Origin: Planctomycetota bacterium
GTDB taxonomy: Bacteria > Planctomycetota > Phycisphaerae > Phycisphaerales > UBA1924
NCBI GenBank assembly: GCA_024280755.1
Contig: JAJRPN010000010.1
Location: 62,001-126,000, forward strand
Length of the DNA: 64,000 nt
Direction of reading: 5' to 3'
Shown: positions 37,035 through 45,994 of the stretch, piece after piece
How positions within the stretch are numbered: position 1 is the first letter of the stretch
How the letters are laid out: every line of letters begins with the position of its first letter
Program-made: the position numbers and the translations under genes
The notes under the pieces: generated by a model
Told to the model about the DNA's origin: nothing
The model's database searches: none
What the model saw: the letters and a program-made list of their open reading frames with translations, nothing else

Positions 37035-37876
37035 ATACGATACGAACCATCCCGAAGCTCTACCGATTCGGTGGCTATCTTGCGATTTGGCCGAGCTCGT
37101 ATGCACTTGGTGTCTTTGTTCTTGCCAGCACACTTCTCGATACGAATCAGCCGAACATTGTTTCGATTGTGTACATCCTGCTTTGTGCGCACAGTTGTTA
37201 CTTGCTTGATCGTGTCAAGATTGCGGATCATCGCCAAGACCCGGCTGACGCGTTGGCCTTGCCCGAACGGGCGATGCTCTTCGCCCGTTTCGCCAAACCA
37301 ATCCGCGTATTGATCATCTGCGAACTCGTAGCTGCGAGCATCACAGGCCTGATGCTTGAACCTGTGATTGCCCTGATCCCGCTGATCGCACTCGGGGTTG
37401 TTCATCTGTATGCCGGGCGAAAAGCAACGCCACACTCACCAAGGCTCAAAGACTTGCCCGCATTGAAAGCTTTTTTTGTCGCTTCAGGGCATCTTGCGCT
37501 TTCGCTTGCGGTGATCTGGGCCAATACACACGATCTGCTCTCAAACCTAGGTTTACTTCACTGCTTGGCAATCGGTGGCGTTTGGCTGATTGTTGCTGGC
37601 GATGCGGTGCTGTGTGATATAGATGATCACGATGCGGACATGATGTATTCGACGAAAAGCTTGGCTGTTCTGCTCGGATCTCGCAGCGCGTGGTGGAGCG
37701 CGTTAGGTATGCTTGTTCTTGGCACAGCCATGATGGCTCTTGCACACACGGAGGCACTGGCTGTCGGAGCTGTGTTGGTCATCACTACACTCATGACGCA
37801 CAAAAACACAAATCATCGTGACTTTGTCGATGTTCGTCTTTTGCTGATCGTACTGATATGGATGTCCGCTTTGTGA
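37031..37876 (+). CDS. UbiA-like membrane prenyltransferase family protein
   Basis: A 281-residue integral membrane protein with about seven to nine hydrophobic helices. The polar motifs in the loops fit the UbiA superfamily: HSCYLLDRVKIADHRQDP in the first catalytic loop (Asp-rich) and DAVLCDIDDHDADMMY in the second. UbiA enzymes attach polyprenyl chains to quinone, haem or lipid precursors. The exact substrate is not readable. A TTG at 37031, in a TTGA overlap with the preceding stop and with GGAAG 8 nt upstream, is the best start; a TTG at 37016 is also possible. It is convergent with rny, with the stops adjoining. Confidence 0.55.
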   Translation: MNTIRTIPKLYRFGGYLAIWPSSYALGVFVLASTLLDTNQPNIVSIVYILLCAHSCYLLDRVKIADHRQDPADALALPERAMLFARFAKPIRVLIICELVAASITGLMLEPVIALIPLIALGVVHLYAGRKATPHSPRLKDLPALKAFFVASGHLALSLAVIWANTHDLLSNLGLLHCLAIGGVWLIVAGDAVLCDIDDHDADMMYSTKSLAVLLGSRSAWWSALGMLVLGTAMMALAHTEALAVGAVLVITTLMTHKNTNHRDFVDVRLLLIVLIWMSAL

Positions 37877-39499
37877 CTAGCGAGCGATTTCGATCGCTCT
37901 GGTTTCACGCAACACGGTCACCTTGATCTCGCCGGGGAAGGTCATCTCGTTGGAGACCTGCTTGGCGATTTCGTGAGCGATCAAGAATGCTTCGTCATCG
38001 GTCACACGATCCGCATTGATCATCACACGAACCTCACGCCCTGCTTGCACCGCGTACGCTTCGGTGACACCTGGTTGGGAGAGCGCGATGTCTTGGAGAT
38101 CGTTCAATCTTTGGATGTATCGTTCCATCGATTCGCGGCGAGCACCCGGACGGGCTGCACTCACCGCATCGGCAGCCATGATAATCGGTGTATACCAAGT
38201 GGTCGCGGGCATGTCGGCATGATGTGCGCCGATGGCGTTGAGGACTTCTTCGTCCTTTTCGCCGTACTGTCTGGCGAAGTCCATCCCGATCTTGGGATGC
38301 CCACCTTCCATCTCGTGATCCATTGCCTTACCGATATCATGAAGGAACCCGCATCGGCGAGCCAATCGCCCATCGAGCCCGAGCTGATCAGCGATAATTT
38401 GCGAGAGATATGCCACCTCGATCGAGTGGTTGAGGACATTTTGCCCGTAGCTGGTGCGGTAGGTCAATCGCCCCATTGCTTCGATGATTTTGGGATGGAT
38501 GCCTTTGAGCCCGAGTTCGACCACTGCATCTTTACCAGCCTTGACGATCTTCTCTTGTACTTCAGATTTCACCTTCTCGACCACTTCTTCGATGCGTGTT
38601 GGGTGCATGCGTCCATCGGTGACAAGGACTTCGAGCGAGCGGACCGCGATAGTCTGGCGGACCTTATCGAAACATGAAACAACGATCACGCCTGGGGTAT
38701 CGTCGACGATGATATCGGCGCCGGTTGCTTTTTCGATCGCCCGGATATTGCGTCCCTCGCGTCCGATGATCCGTCCCTTCATATCGTCCGATGGGATCGC
38801 GACTGTGCGTACCGTCGACTCTGATGAATGCTCATTGGCGTAGCGTTGGATCGCGTTGATCAAGATTTCTTTGGCTTCGTCCTTGGCCTCGTCCTCGGCA
38901 TCTTCGACGATCTTGCGCGTGACCTTGCCCATCTCTACGCGAGATTGCTCGGCAACGCGTTCGAGGAGCAACTCTTTGGCTTGTGAACGATCTATTTGAG
39001 CAACGCGTTCGAGCTCTCGGCGTTGTTTCTCGACGAGCGTGTCGATCTCGTTCTCGCGGTCGGCGAGTTTTTCTTTGCGGGTTTCGAGTTTGTCCGAGCG
39101 CTCGGTGAGTGTGTCTTCTTTGCGCTCGAGGTTATCTTCGCGTTTGGCGAGTCGACGCTCGGCTTCTCGTTGTTCTGTGCGCGAGATTTCGAGTTCTTTG
39201 TCCACTGTTTCTTTGCGTGCCAATGCTGCCCGTTCGGCATCGAGGATAATTTTATCCGCAGCGTTGGCTGCATCTTCTTTGGCCCGGCTGGCGAGTAGGT
39301 CTGCTTCTGAACGGAGCCGATCGATTTTTTTGCCGCCAATGATGCCTGCAAGGACTACACCCAGCCCGAGCCCGATTGCAATGGCGACGAGACCAACAAT
39401 GAGCAATATCAATGAGTTATCCCCATTGGCGCCTTGGGCGAGTGTGAATTGTGCAAGTTGTGTCTGACTAAGTGTTTGCGAAACAAATTGAGTATCCAC
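37877..39499 (-). CDS. rny: Ribonuclease Y
   Basis: A 540-residue membrane-anchored endoribonuclease that begins mRNA decay. Layout: N-terminal membrane segment (about 29-55), a long charged coiled coil (about 60-215), a KH RNA-binding domain with GRIIGREGRNIRAIE (242-256) and an HD nuclease domain with HDIGKAMDHE (about 387-396). The start is a GTG at 39499. The N-terminal extension of about 25 residues before the membrane segment is longer than in Bacillus. It ends one base after the UbiA-like gene's stop. It stands alone on its strand. Confidence 0.96.
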   Translation of the reverse strand: MDTQFVSQTLSQTQLAQFTLAQGANGDNSLILLIVGLVAIAIGLGLGVVLAGIIGGKKIDRLRSEADLLASRAKEDAANAADKIILDAERAALARKETVDKELEISRTEQREAERRLAKREDNLERKEDTLTERSDKLETRKEKLADRENEIDTLVEKQRRELERVAQIDRSQAKELLLERVAEQSRVEMGKVTRKIVEDAEDEAKDEAKEILINAIQRYANEHSSESTVRTVAIPSDDMKGRIIGREGRNIRAIEKATGADIIVDDTPGVIVVSCFDKVRQTIAVRSLEVLVTDGRMHPTRIEEVVEKVKSEVQEKIVKAGKDAVVELGLKGIHPKIIEAMGRLTYRTSYGQNVLNHSIEVAYLSQIIADQLGLDGRLARRCGFLHDIGKAMDHEMEGGHPKIGMDFARQYGEKDEEVLNAIGAHHADMPATTWYTPIIMAADAVSAARPGARRESMERYIQRLNDLQDIALSQPGVTEAYAVQAGREVRVMINADRVTDDEAFLIAHEIAKQVSNEMTFPGEIKVTVLRETRAIEIAR

Positions 39500-39951
39500 A
39501 GATGGAACCCCCGAGGATCTGTTTTACCTGGGTTGGCAAAATAATCCTTTGTAAACTCATCAAAGCCCGATTCCGGGGTTCGATGGATGGCTAAGGGAAT
39601 GCGCAGAACCTGCACATTGGCATGAAGATCTGGCGATCTTCGTGTGTTCAATCGGTCTATGAATCAAAAGTTCAGCACGGAGTGTGCGAACAAAGCTGGT
39701 TCTGGACCGATATACCCGACAGACACCCGTTTTTCGAACGCTCACGCTTCGGTAGACAAGTGGAAATGCGTATGTCCCATCAGATCGGCCCACCGATCTG
39801 ACGACAATAACCTATCTTAGCATCTGTTTGCGACCGATATGAGAACTCATGGGCACTCAATTGATATGATTGAGTCTGCCAGAACCAAAATCACCACATG
39901 ATCCACGCGATCGACCTGTTCGATCATCAAATACCTCAAGGAAACCCCACC
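39500..39951. other. Divergent intergenic region between rny and a lipoprotein gene
   Basis: 452 nt with no gene I can support. A 77-codon open frame on the minus strand (39560-39793) has no ribosome-binding site and basic, Ser/Arg-rich residues typical of spurious frames. Both promoters should lie here. The only structured site seen is the inverted repeat at 39855-39875. Confidence 0.5.
39855..39875. promoter_or_regulatory. Operator-like inverted repeat
   Basis: ACTCAAT-TGATATG-ATTGAGT, two 7-nt arms around a 7-nt centre, 77 nt before the lipoprotein ATG. The centre and right arm include TATGAT, a possible -10. Such short repeats fit a transcription factor site, but no regulator is identified. 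Confidence 0.3.
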
Positions 39952-40791
39952 ATGCACAGTGCCAAGATCTTTCTTCCTTTGATAGTGCTTATCGCCATCG
40001 GATCGGCTGTTTTGCCCGGTTGTACACGAATGGGTGGCCTACGGGCACGCATGGCTGCTAATGAACTCGCCCATCAGGTCCCCATCGTTGGTGATCCGAT
40101 CACTGTTGGTCGGCTCAATGCGATTATCATTGACAACCCCAACGGCAAGGTGAAGGTCTATGCCAAGCCAAGCCATGAAGAAGCACATATCTCGTTCCGG
40201 GTTGATAAAGAGAGCCGACTCCGCTGGCGTGCTGCTCGAATGGGCTTTGATTTTGATCCGACTGGCGAATATTTCACCGCGGTCCATACCAATACCGGCG
40301 AGTTAAGCACCCTGACTATCTCGCCGACGGATCTCGATATCGAAGGCTATCGTCCGCCGATCGATCTCACTGTGTATATTCCACAATGTGATGGGCTTGA
40401 GATCCGCAATGCGGGAGGCAAGGTCATCATCGTTGGTGTGACCGGCGTGATCAATGTTGAATCGGGCACGACCATCCGCGAAGGCGGAAACATTGAGATT
40501 CGTACGGCGAGTTCGCACACTGAAACGATTCATGCCACGACCAACAACGGGCATGTCACCCTCGTCACCGGACCAGGTTCGACGGGCACCTTTGAACTGA
40601 TCGCCCCTCGCGGCAAGACCTCGTTCAACTCTCGCTATGGCATCGTCGACAACTCGATGCCTTCAAAGGGACATTGGACCGGGATCTGGAACAACGGCAC
40701 CAACGAGATTCGCCTGAATGCACAAGATGGCGATGCGAGCGTGATGGTGATTGAAAACCCGGTGATGTACTCAACTGGTAAATCTCAGTAA
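39952..40791 (+). CDS. Lipoprotein with DUF4097-like beta-helical domain
   Basis: A 279-residue lipoprotein. The signal peptide (MHSAKIFLPLIVLIAIG) ends with lipobox AVLPGC. The mature part is a repeat of short strands separated by turns (GGKVIIVGVTGVINVESGTTIREGGNIEIRTASSHTETIHATTNNGHVTLVTGPG), which fits the DUF4097 putative adhesin domain (right-handed beta helix). The ATG at 39952 has AAGGA 9 nt upstream; the longer frame has no signal peptide. It is a single gene with a strong terminator downstream (40838-40863). Function unknown. Confidence 0.75.
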   Translation: MHSAKIFLPLIVLIAIGSAVLPGCTRMGGLRARMAANELAHQVPIVGDPITVGRLNAIIIDNPNGKVKVYAKPSHEEAHISFRVDKESRLRWRAARMGFDFDPTGEYFTAVHTNTGELSTLTISPTDLDIEGYRPPIDLTVYIPQCDGLEIRNAGGKVIIVGVTGVINVESGTTIREGGNIEIRTASSHTETIHATTNNGHVTLVTGPGSTGTFELIAPRGKTSFNSRYGIVDNSMPSKGHWTGIWNNGTNEIRLNAQDGDASVMVIENPVMYSTGKSQ

Positions 40792-40837
40792 GCGATAAAG
40801 ATCGCAGGCTATTGAGAAAATACGAATAGACCAATGA

Positions 40838-40863
40838 AAAACGCCTCGATTCATCGAGGCGTT
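40838..40863. terminator. Bidirectional Rho-independent terminator
   Basis: An 11-bp perfect stem (AAACGCCTCGA at 40838-40848, TCGAGGCGTTT at 40853-40863) with loop TTCA. It is flanked by A-runs on the left and T-runs on the right, so it works on both strands. It ends the lipoprotein gene (plus) and the PilZ gene (minus). Confidence 0.9.
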
Positions 40864-40888
40864 TTTATATTGCGAAAAGCTTTCTTAA

Positions 40889-41737
40889 TCAAGCGGCTTT
40901 TTTATCAACCTGCATCGAAGTGATGTATCGGGCGATCTGCTTGATGATGAAATCTTTGTGTTGATTATTGATCCCGAACTCGAACGCCATACCTGCGTAG
41001 GTGTTCTGCTGCGAGTCAATATGAGAATGCACAAGCTTTGCGGTCAGCACGATTGGTGCGGGGATCGCGGGGCGGAAGTCGAGCCTCATCCAGAAGGTTT
41101 TTCCTGAGTCGATATCTGCACGCGATTCGTTGGGTACGACCAAGCCGACGCCGCCGCCACCAAGGTTGGCCAGGCGAGCTTCAAACTTTGGTCCAACAAT
41201 CGGCAGTGCGATTTGGTCATCGCTCGGCGACGCTGTCTGCCCCTTTGAGGTCAGATCTTCAACCAAAATCCGATTGGCGACCTCGACGGGAACGGCGCTC
41301 ATCGGATTGATCAGTTTCCAGCATTCGACCTTTGGAAGGTCGATATGTCCGATTGATGTTCGTTCTTCTTGTCGCCGCATGCACCGTACGACCTTTTCGG
41401 GCATTTTTAGCCGCAGGGCGGGGAATGTGCCGTGGCGTGTTTGGTTGAATGTCGACCCAATCACTTTGGTGTTAAACATCCATTTGTTCTGTCCGACAGC
41501 CATGATCCCGATCAGGCTCACGCCCTCGTTGATCATGAATGATTGCCCCATTGCACCGGGTTGCTCGATGACGATTTCATCGTCGCTCAGATCGAGCACA
41601 CGAACGCGCCAGACAAGATCTTTGATACCATCTTGATCTTCATTGCGTTGGATGGCGAACTCGAGGCCACCGCCTCGTTCGTAGATTTTTTGGAGACTCT
41701 GACGCCAACGGTCTGTTCTTGATCGGTTTGCGGGCAC
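40889..41737 (-). CDS. PilZ-domain (YcgR-like) cyclic-di-GMP-binding protein
   Basis: A 282-residue soluble protein. The N-terminal half resembles the YcgR-N domain (VWRVRVLDLSDDEIVIEQP, then VSLIGIMAVGQNKWMF). The C-terminal half is PilZ: the RxxxR motif appears as MRRQEERTSIGHIDLP and the D/NxSxxG motif as ANLGGGGVGLVVP; Gly instead of Ser in the second is a variation. PilZ proteins bind cyclic di-GMP and tune motility or secretion. The GTG at 41737 has AAGGA 6 nt upstream and is preferred over the TTG at 41752. It stands after the transglutaminase gene with a 108-nt gap and has its own terminator. Confidence 0.75.
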   Translation of the reverse strand: MPANRSRTDRWRQSLQKIYERGGGLEFAIQRNEDQDGIKDLVWRVRVLDLSDDEIVIEQPGAMGQSFMINEGVSLIGIMAVGQNKWMFNTKVIGSTFNQTRHGTFPALRLKMPEKVVRCMRRQEERTSIGHIDLPKVECWKLINPMSAVPVEVANRILVEDLTSKGQTASPSDDQIALPIVGPKFEARLANLGGGGVGLVVPNESRADIDSGKTFWMRLDFRPAIPAPIVLTAKLVHSHIDSQQNTYAGMAFEFGINNQHKDFIIKQIARYITSMQVDKKAA

Positions 41738-41845
41738 GATCGATCCTTTCAAAGATATCCTCTTGTCTCGATATCATCGGATCAACACGGGCACCGCTTA
41801 AGATTCCTCTCGATCCTGCAATCGAGATCATCGAGATCGTCCTGA

Positions 41846-44116
41846 TCAGGTGGACGCTGAAGACTTCTCGGACTTTCGGAGTAGGCTTTGGATGCGTATG
41901 ACCTGGGCATGATCGATGGCTTGGGGATCTGGCGAGAATGCTTGACTGTATAACAAGCTCGACGCATCAGCAATCGCTTGGCGAGTTGGGGAAGCGAGTG
42001 TATTGAGAATAGGTGTATTCTGCTCGATGTGGGCTTTGAGTGGAACCCATGCGGGCTTGGGGATGCCGAGCCGATCGAATGTTCTTTGCAACATTTTTTC
42101 GATTTGGACGAGGCGCGGATCATGGGCACGATGCTCTTGACCGAATACTCGGATTCGGAACCGGGCAATCCAAATCTTCAAGCCATCTATGATGCCAGCG
42201 AACAGTTCTTTGTATCTGAGGATGACGACTCCAACAAACATGCTTGCAGCAAACACAATGACCGCAACAAGCCCGCTGTGCGCAACAAGCCGACCACGCC
42301 CGGCAGCAAGGCGGTTGAGCAATGATTCGCTCATGCCAGTAAGCCCAAAGTCTGTCGAAGAGGCACCCATAATATTCTCTCGCGAGTTGGAGTCGTAACC
42401 CACAACAGAACGCACCCAAAGAAACTCGATGGATTCATACATCTTTGAGAATGAACGCCAGATGCTCGGATCTCGTTCGTGGATTGCATGAAAATCTGCG
42501 GGCGGAGTGCCGTCGAATGTTTTCCAAACCCCCGGCGCAATCTGGGCTTCGACCCACGCATGGGCGTTGCTCTCGCGAACAACGAACTGTCCGGTGACAT
42601 CGTTGAAATCGGAAACGATGTAGCCGGTGATAACGCGTGCGGGGATGCCGATGGATCTGGTCATTAAGGCGAGCGATGAGGCGAAGTACTCACAGTGACC
42701 TGCTTTTCGTTCAAACAAAAACCACTTGGTCGCATCCTCGCCTGCGGGGACAGGCTGGGCATCGAGTGTGTATGCGAACCGTGATCGCAGGTGATTTTCA
42801 ATCAGCCGAACCGCTGCCTGATCGTCGCGTATTGCGCGCAATGCCGGGTCTGGTTCGATCCCGGATTGCGAGAGCACCTCGCTGGCGAACTCTTGAATAG
42901 CCGGCTCGATATCCAGTGTTTGTGCGTCAGAGAGCACATAGATTGGGTCGCGCCGATCAAACTGATCGAAGTCTATCCGGTCATACTCTGTGTTCACCCG
43001 GCGGATTGAATACTCGAGTCGGCCACCTATGCCGTCTTTGAGAAAAAGCCCGCGCTCGAAATCATGCCCGAGTCGCATTGGGATATCGCCCACCTTAAAC
43101 TCGACTGTTTTCCAGGGCGTAAAGAGATAAGTTTGCCCGATCGCCGATGACCGCATGATGATATCAAACTGCTGTGTCCACTGCGAAGCGTTTTCGATTG
43201 GCTTGGCGGGCTTGACGGCTGTCCGAGGCTCAACCAATCTCGCTCTGCTGGTAAGGGGTAGACTCATCGTTGGGCTATTGGTCCACCGCCCGGCGTCATA
43301 GTCATTGAGCACCGCACCACGCAGATAGATCGCGGGCATATTCTCTGCGCCGATATTGAATCCGTCGCGATCCCGAATAGTGATATCGAGTACCGGCGTT
43401 GAAGATTCTGAGATCAAACCTGGGCGGCCGAGTTCTACAGTGTCTGCGAACCCACTGACTGATTTCCCTGGCCCCCACTGTCCGAACGCCTGCATGCCGA
43501 CATTTCGAGGCAACACAACAAAGATCACGCTCCCCAAAAGCCCGCACAGGAACCCAGTCGCGAGGATCATCGCCCGGATATCTACACGAGCTTTGGAATC
43601 GATTGCGGTGGATGTTGGTGCCGATTTGGTGAGGACAGTGTGAATCTGGTACAACACCACCGCACGAAGGATGAGAACAATCACGATCACCATCAACACA
43701 CCCGTTAGCAGCGTGTTGCTTGTGAGTACAGCGGAGATCAAGATCGCAACACAGAGCACTACAATCTGGCCGTCATCTCTTGGGTTTCGGAGATCTGTGA
43801 GTTTGACCACCAACAGCAAGGCGACAAAGACAGCGAACGCGCTCACGCCCACTCCTTGCCTGAGCATCTCGATCCCTGCGATCGCCACGACAAGCAACAG
43901 CACTGTGTTGATCATCAGCCTTGGCGCAGGGCGATTGGGGACAACCGAGAACATCCAGACCATGAGCACCCCCAGAAGGGTGAGTATAAAATACATCGGG
44001 TTCTGATCGGCAACGCTGAACACGGTCACCGAGCCGACAATCGCTTGGAGCATTGATTGTGAAAACGCCTTATGGATGGACGGCCCGGGTTGTATTGATC
44101 GATTGGGTGATCTCAT
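41846..44116 (-). CDS. Transglutaminase-like membrane protein (TgpA family)
   Basis: A 756-residue protein. Several membrane helices lie in the first 205 residues (FILTLLGVLMVWMF and others), an extracytoplasmic DUF3488-type region follows, then the transglutaminase core with catalytic Cys475 in KAGHCEYFASSLALMTRSIGIPARVITGY, His519 in NAHAWVEAQI and Asp535 in KTFDGTP. A last membrane segment lies near 625-645, followed by a DUF4129-like cytoplasmic tail. Its ATG overlaps the DUF58 stop by four bases. In this family the partner is a DUF58 protein and often a MoxR ATPase, which is absent here. Confidence 0.88.
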   Translation of the reverse strand: MRSPNRSIQPGPSIHKAFSQSMLQAIVGSVTVFSVADQNPMYFILTLLGVLMVWMFSVVPNRPAPRLMINTVLLLVVAIAGIEMLRQGVGVSAFAVFVALLLVVKLTDLRNPRDDGQIVVLCVAILISAVLTSNTLLTGVLMVIVIVLILRAVVLYQIHTVLTKSAPTSTAIDSKARVDIRAMILATGFLCGLLGSVIFVVLPRNVGMQAFGQWGPGKSVSGFADTVELGRPGLISESSTPVLDITIRDRDGFNIGAENMPAIYLRGAVLNDYDAGRWTNSPTMSLPLTSRARLVEPRTAVKPAKPIENASQWTQQFDIIMRSSAIGQTYLFTPWKTVEFKVGDIPMRLGHDFERGLFLKDGIGGRLEYSIRRVNTEYDRIDFDQFDRRDPIYVLSDAQTLDIEPAIQEFASEVLSQSGIEPDPALRAIRDDQAAVRLIENHLRSRFAYTLDAQPVPAGEDATKWFLFERKAGHCEYFASSLALMTRSIGIPARVITGYIVSDFNDVTGQFVVRESNAHAWVEAQIAPGVWKTFDGTPPADFHAIHERDPSIWRSFSKMYESIEFLWVRSVVGYDSNSRENIMGASSTDFGLTGMSESLLNRLAAGRGRLVAHSGLVAVIVFAASMFVGVVILRYKELFAGIIDGLKIWIARFRIRVFGQEHRAHDPRLVQIEKMLQRTFDRLGIPKPAWVPLKAHIEQNTPILNTLASPTRQAIADASSLLYSQAFSPDPQAIDHAQVIRIQSLLRKSEKSSAST

Positions 44117-45369
44117 GATCTCACCCCATTTGGAGTTGCCCGCAACGACATTGGTAATGACGACGGATCAATGAGCCAACTTGCAGGATCATCTGCTTGG
44201 AGCACACGCAGGTTCTTCGCATGCAAACTCGGGGGTTGATCTATTGCGATGACAAGCACATCATCCGCGCTGGCCGATGGAGGCGGGCTCGATCGGCCGG
44301 TTGATCTCGTGGGTGATTGATCGAAATCGATCATGCCTAATGCTCGTAAGCACCGCATCATGTGTGCTTTTCCATTGCCTGGCATCATTCGTATTCCATG
44401 CGTGGGCATCCACAGCCCAACGGGCACGCCACGCGCTGTTGCTTGGGTGATGATTGATGCTGCGAGTGAAATCGCACGCTCGCTCTTGATTGGGTCATTC
44501 ATCAATCCGGGTTTGGGCTCGGCTATCGAAATCCAAAGACGCGTCGAGATGGGTTGGGCGTGTTCAACCACTACGAGTTTGCCTTGGCGTGCGCTTTGTT
44601 TCCATGCGATCGCACGCTTTGGATCTCCGGGTGTATATTCCCGAAGCCCCCAATATTCATTGCTTGAGCCGCTGGAATCGGTTTGTTTGCGAACCTCTTC
44701 GCCGTGCCCTTGCCTTACACGGATGATCTCGGGTTTGATTGCGAGTATGTGAGGCAAGATCATGGTCTTGCGTGGGCACTCGAAGACAAGTGTTTTTTGG
44801 AGCAGCCCGAATGGGAATCGTGTGGTGAGCTTCACCTCGCGCATCGCAACTCGTCCCCGAGAATATGGCACAAATGATCCGGTGACTTTGCATCGGCTTT
44901 GTGGGCCGATGTGCAGAAGGGCTGCGGCTTTAAACTTGGTGTTTGATGCGTTCTTCTCGGGCACTTCGGTAATCATCGCAGCCAAGAGCGGGAAAAACCG
45001 GGAGTGGTTGCTCACGGTGTAGTGAAGGCGAAGTAGATCCCCCGCATATGCGTCGGGAACGGCTTGGGCTTTGAGCCGAACCTGCATGAGCGCATTGCCC
45101 GAGAACACGCCCGACACAATCAGCGTTGCAATGGCAACGCCAAAGAGCCAGAAGAGCAGGTTGTTTTGCGAGTTGATCGCACCGATCGCAAGGAACAGCG
45201 TGACAAGAATGTATACTCCACCCCCAAAGGTGAGTTTGGATGAGCGTCGGACAGCTTTGGAGGAGTGTTGATCTTGGCGCGTGCAGATTTGATCTGTCGG
45301 GACGATATGTTGCTGATCATGGTGATCGGCAGGGTGTTGTGTGTTGATTGTTCGCGCAACTGCACTCAT
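44113..45369 (-). CDS. DUF58 protein
   Basis: A 418-residue protein with one or two membrane segments near 47-95 (GGGVYILVTLFLAIGAINSQNN and LLFWLFGVAIATLIVSGVF), then a DUF58 von Willebrand-like domain with the signature EYWGLREYTPGDPKRAIAWKQSARQGKLVVVEH near residue 240-270. DUF58 proteins work with MoxR AAA+ ATPases and TgpA-like proteins in cell-envelope processes. The N-terminal 45 residues are a His/Gln-rich extension. The stop overlaps the transglutaminase start (ATGA). No moxR gene is nearby. Confidence 0.85.
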   Translation of the reverse strand: MSAVARTINTQHPADHHDQQHIVPTDQICTRQDQHSSKAVRRSSKLTFGGGVYILVTLFLAIGAINSQNNLLFWLFGVAIATLIVSGVFSGNALMQVRLKAQAVPDAYAGDLLRLHYTVSNHSRFFPLLAAMITEVPEKNASNTKFKAAALLHIGPQSRCKVTGSFVPYSRGRVAMREVKLTTRFPFGLLQKTLVFECPRKTMILPHILAIKPEIIRVRQGHGEEVRKQTDSSGSSNEYWGLREYTPGDPKRAIAWKQSARQGKLVVVEHAQPISTRLWISIAEPKPGLMNDPIKSERAISLAASIITQATARGVPVGLWMPTHGIRMMPGNGKAHMMRCLRALGMIDFDQSPTRSTGRSSPPPSASADDVLVIAIDQPPSLHAKNLRVLQADDPASWLIDPSSLPMSLRATPNGVRS

Positions 45370-45420
45370 TGATCTCTCATGGATCGGAAACGAAATGGAC
45401 TCAGGGCTCGATTGGGACGC

Positions 45421-45924
45421 TTACTTTTTCGACTCGGGTTCGGCTGGCTCGGGGATGACATATCCTGGGCGTGTGATTACTACACACAGGAGGCTGTCGC
45501 CTTCAGGAGGTAAAAAAGTGTTTGATCGTGATGTGTAAAACCCGTCGCCTTCGACGCGGACTTGGACCGAGTCTCGTGGATATTGCCCGTTGGCGAAGTT
45601 GAGTTCGAAGTTTCCAAACTCATCGGAGGTGACCTTTGTATAGACACCACGCCCACGAGATGCGTTTCCTGACTTGGTTAAGATCGTCACGGTTGCACCG
45701 GGGATACCGGGTTCGTCGAACCGGATATCACCTGGCGAGGCACTCACGGACTGGCCGACGGTTCCAGAGATCACTCGCCCGTTAATCACACTCTTACTTG
45801 TTGATGCACAACCGACCATTGATACTGTTGATACTGCAAGAAATGCTGTCGTCAATAGAATGGCGTGCTTTGTCTGACGAAAAGAGTGATTCCGGTTTGT
45901 TCGCTGTCCTTGCGTTGTGTTCAC
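45421..45924 (-). CDS. Small lipoprotein with carboxypeptidase-regulatory-like domain
   Basis: A 167-residue protein. A GTG start at 45924 has GGAGG 5 nt upstream, and the signal peptide (HAILLTTAFLAVSTVSMVGC) has a lipobox SMVGC with the lipidated Cys near residue 39. An upstream ATG in the same frame would give an N-terminus overlapping scpB and no signal, so it is rejected. The mature domain reads IPGATVTILTKSGNASRGRGVYTKVTSDEFGNFELNFANG, a CarboxypepD_reg-like beta sandwich. It lies 51 nt before the DUF58 gene and may act with it at the envelope. Confidence 0.72.
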   Translation of the reverse strand: MNTTQGQRTNRNHSFRQTKHAILLTTAFLAVSTVSMVGCASTSKSVINGRVISGTVGQSVSASPGDIRFDEPGIPGATVTILTKSGNASRGRGVYTKVTSDEFGNFELNFANGQYPRDSVQVRVEGDGFYTSRSNTFLPPEGDSLLCVVITRPGYVIPEPAEPESKK

Positions 45925-45994
45925 ATCGACCTCCACTGTTGCGTTGTCATCATGTGACTGCCCGCAGCCATACACAGAGTATGATGCGGTGCAA

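Noticed and set aside
39560-39793. 77-codon minus-strand frame upstream of rny
   Set aside because: No ribosome-binding site, atypical composition, and it sits in the likely promoter region.
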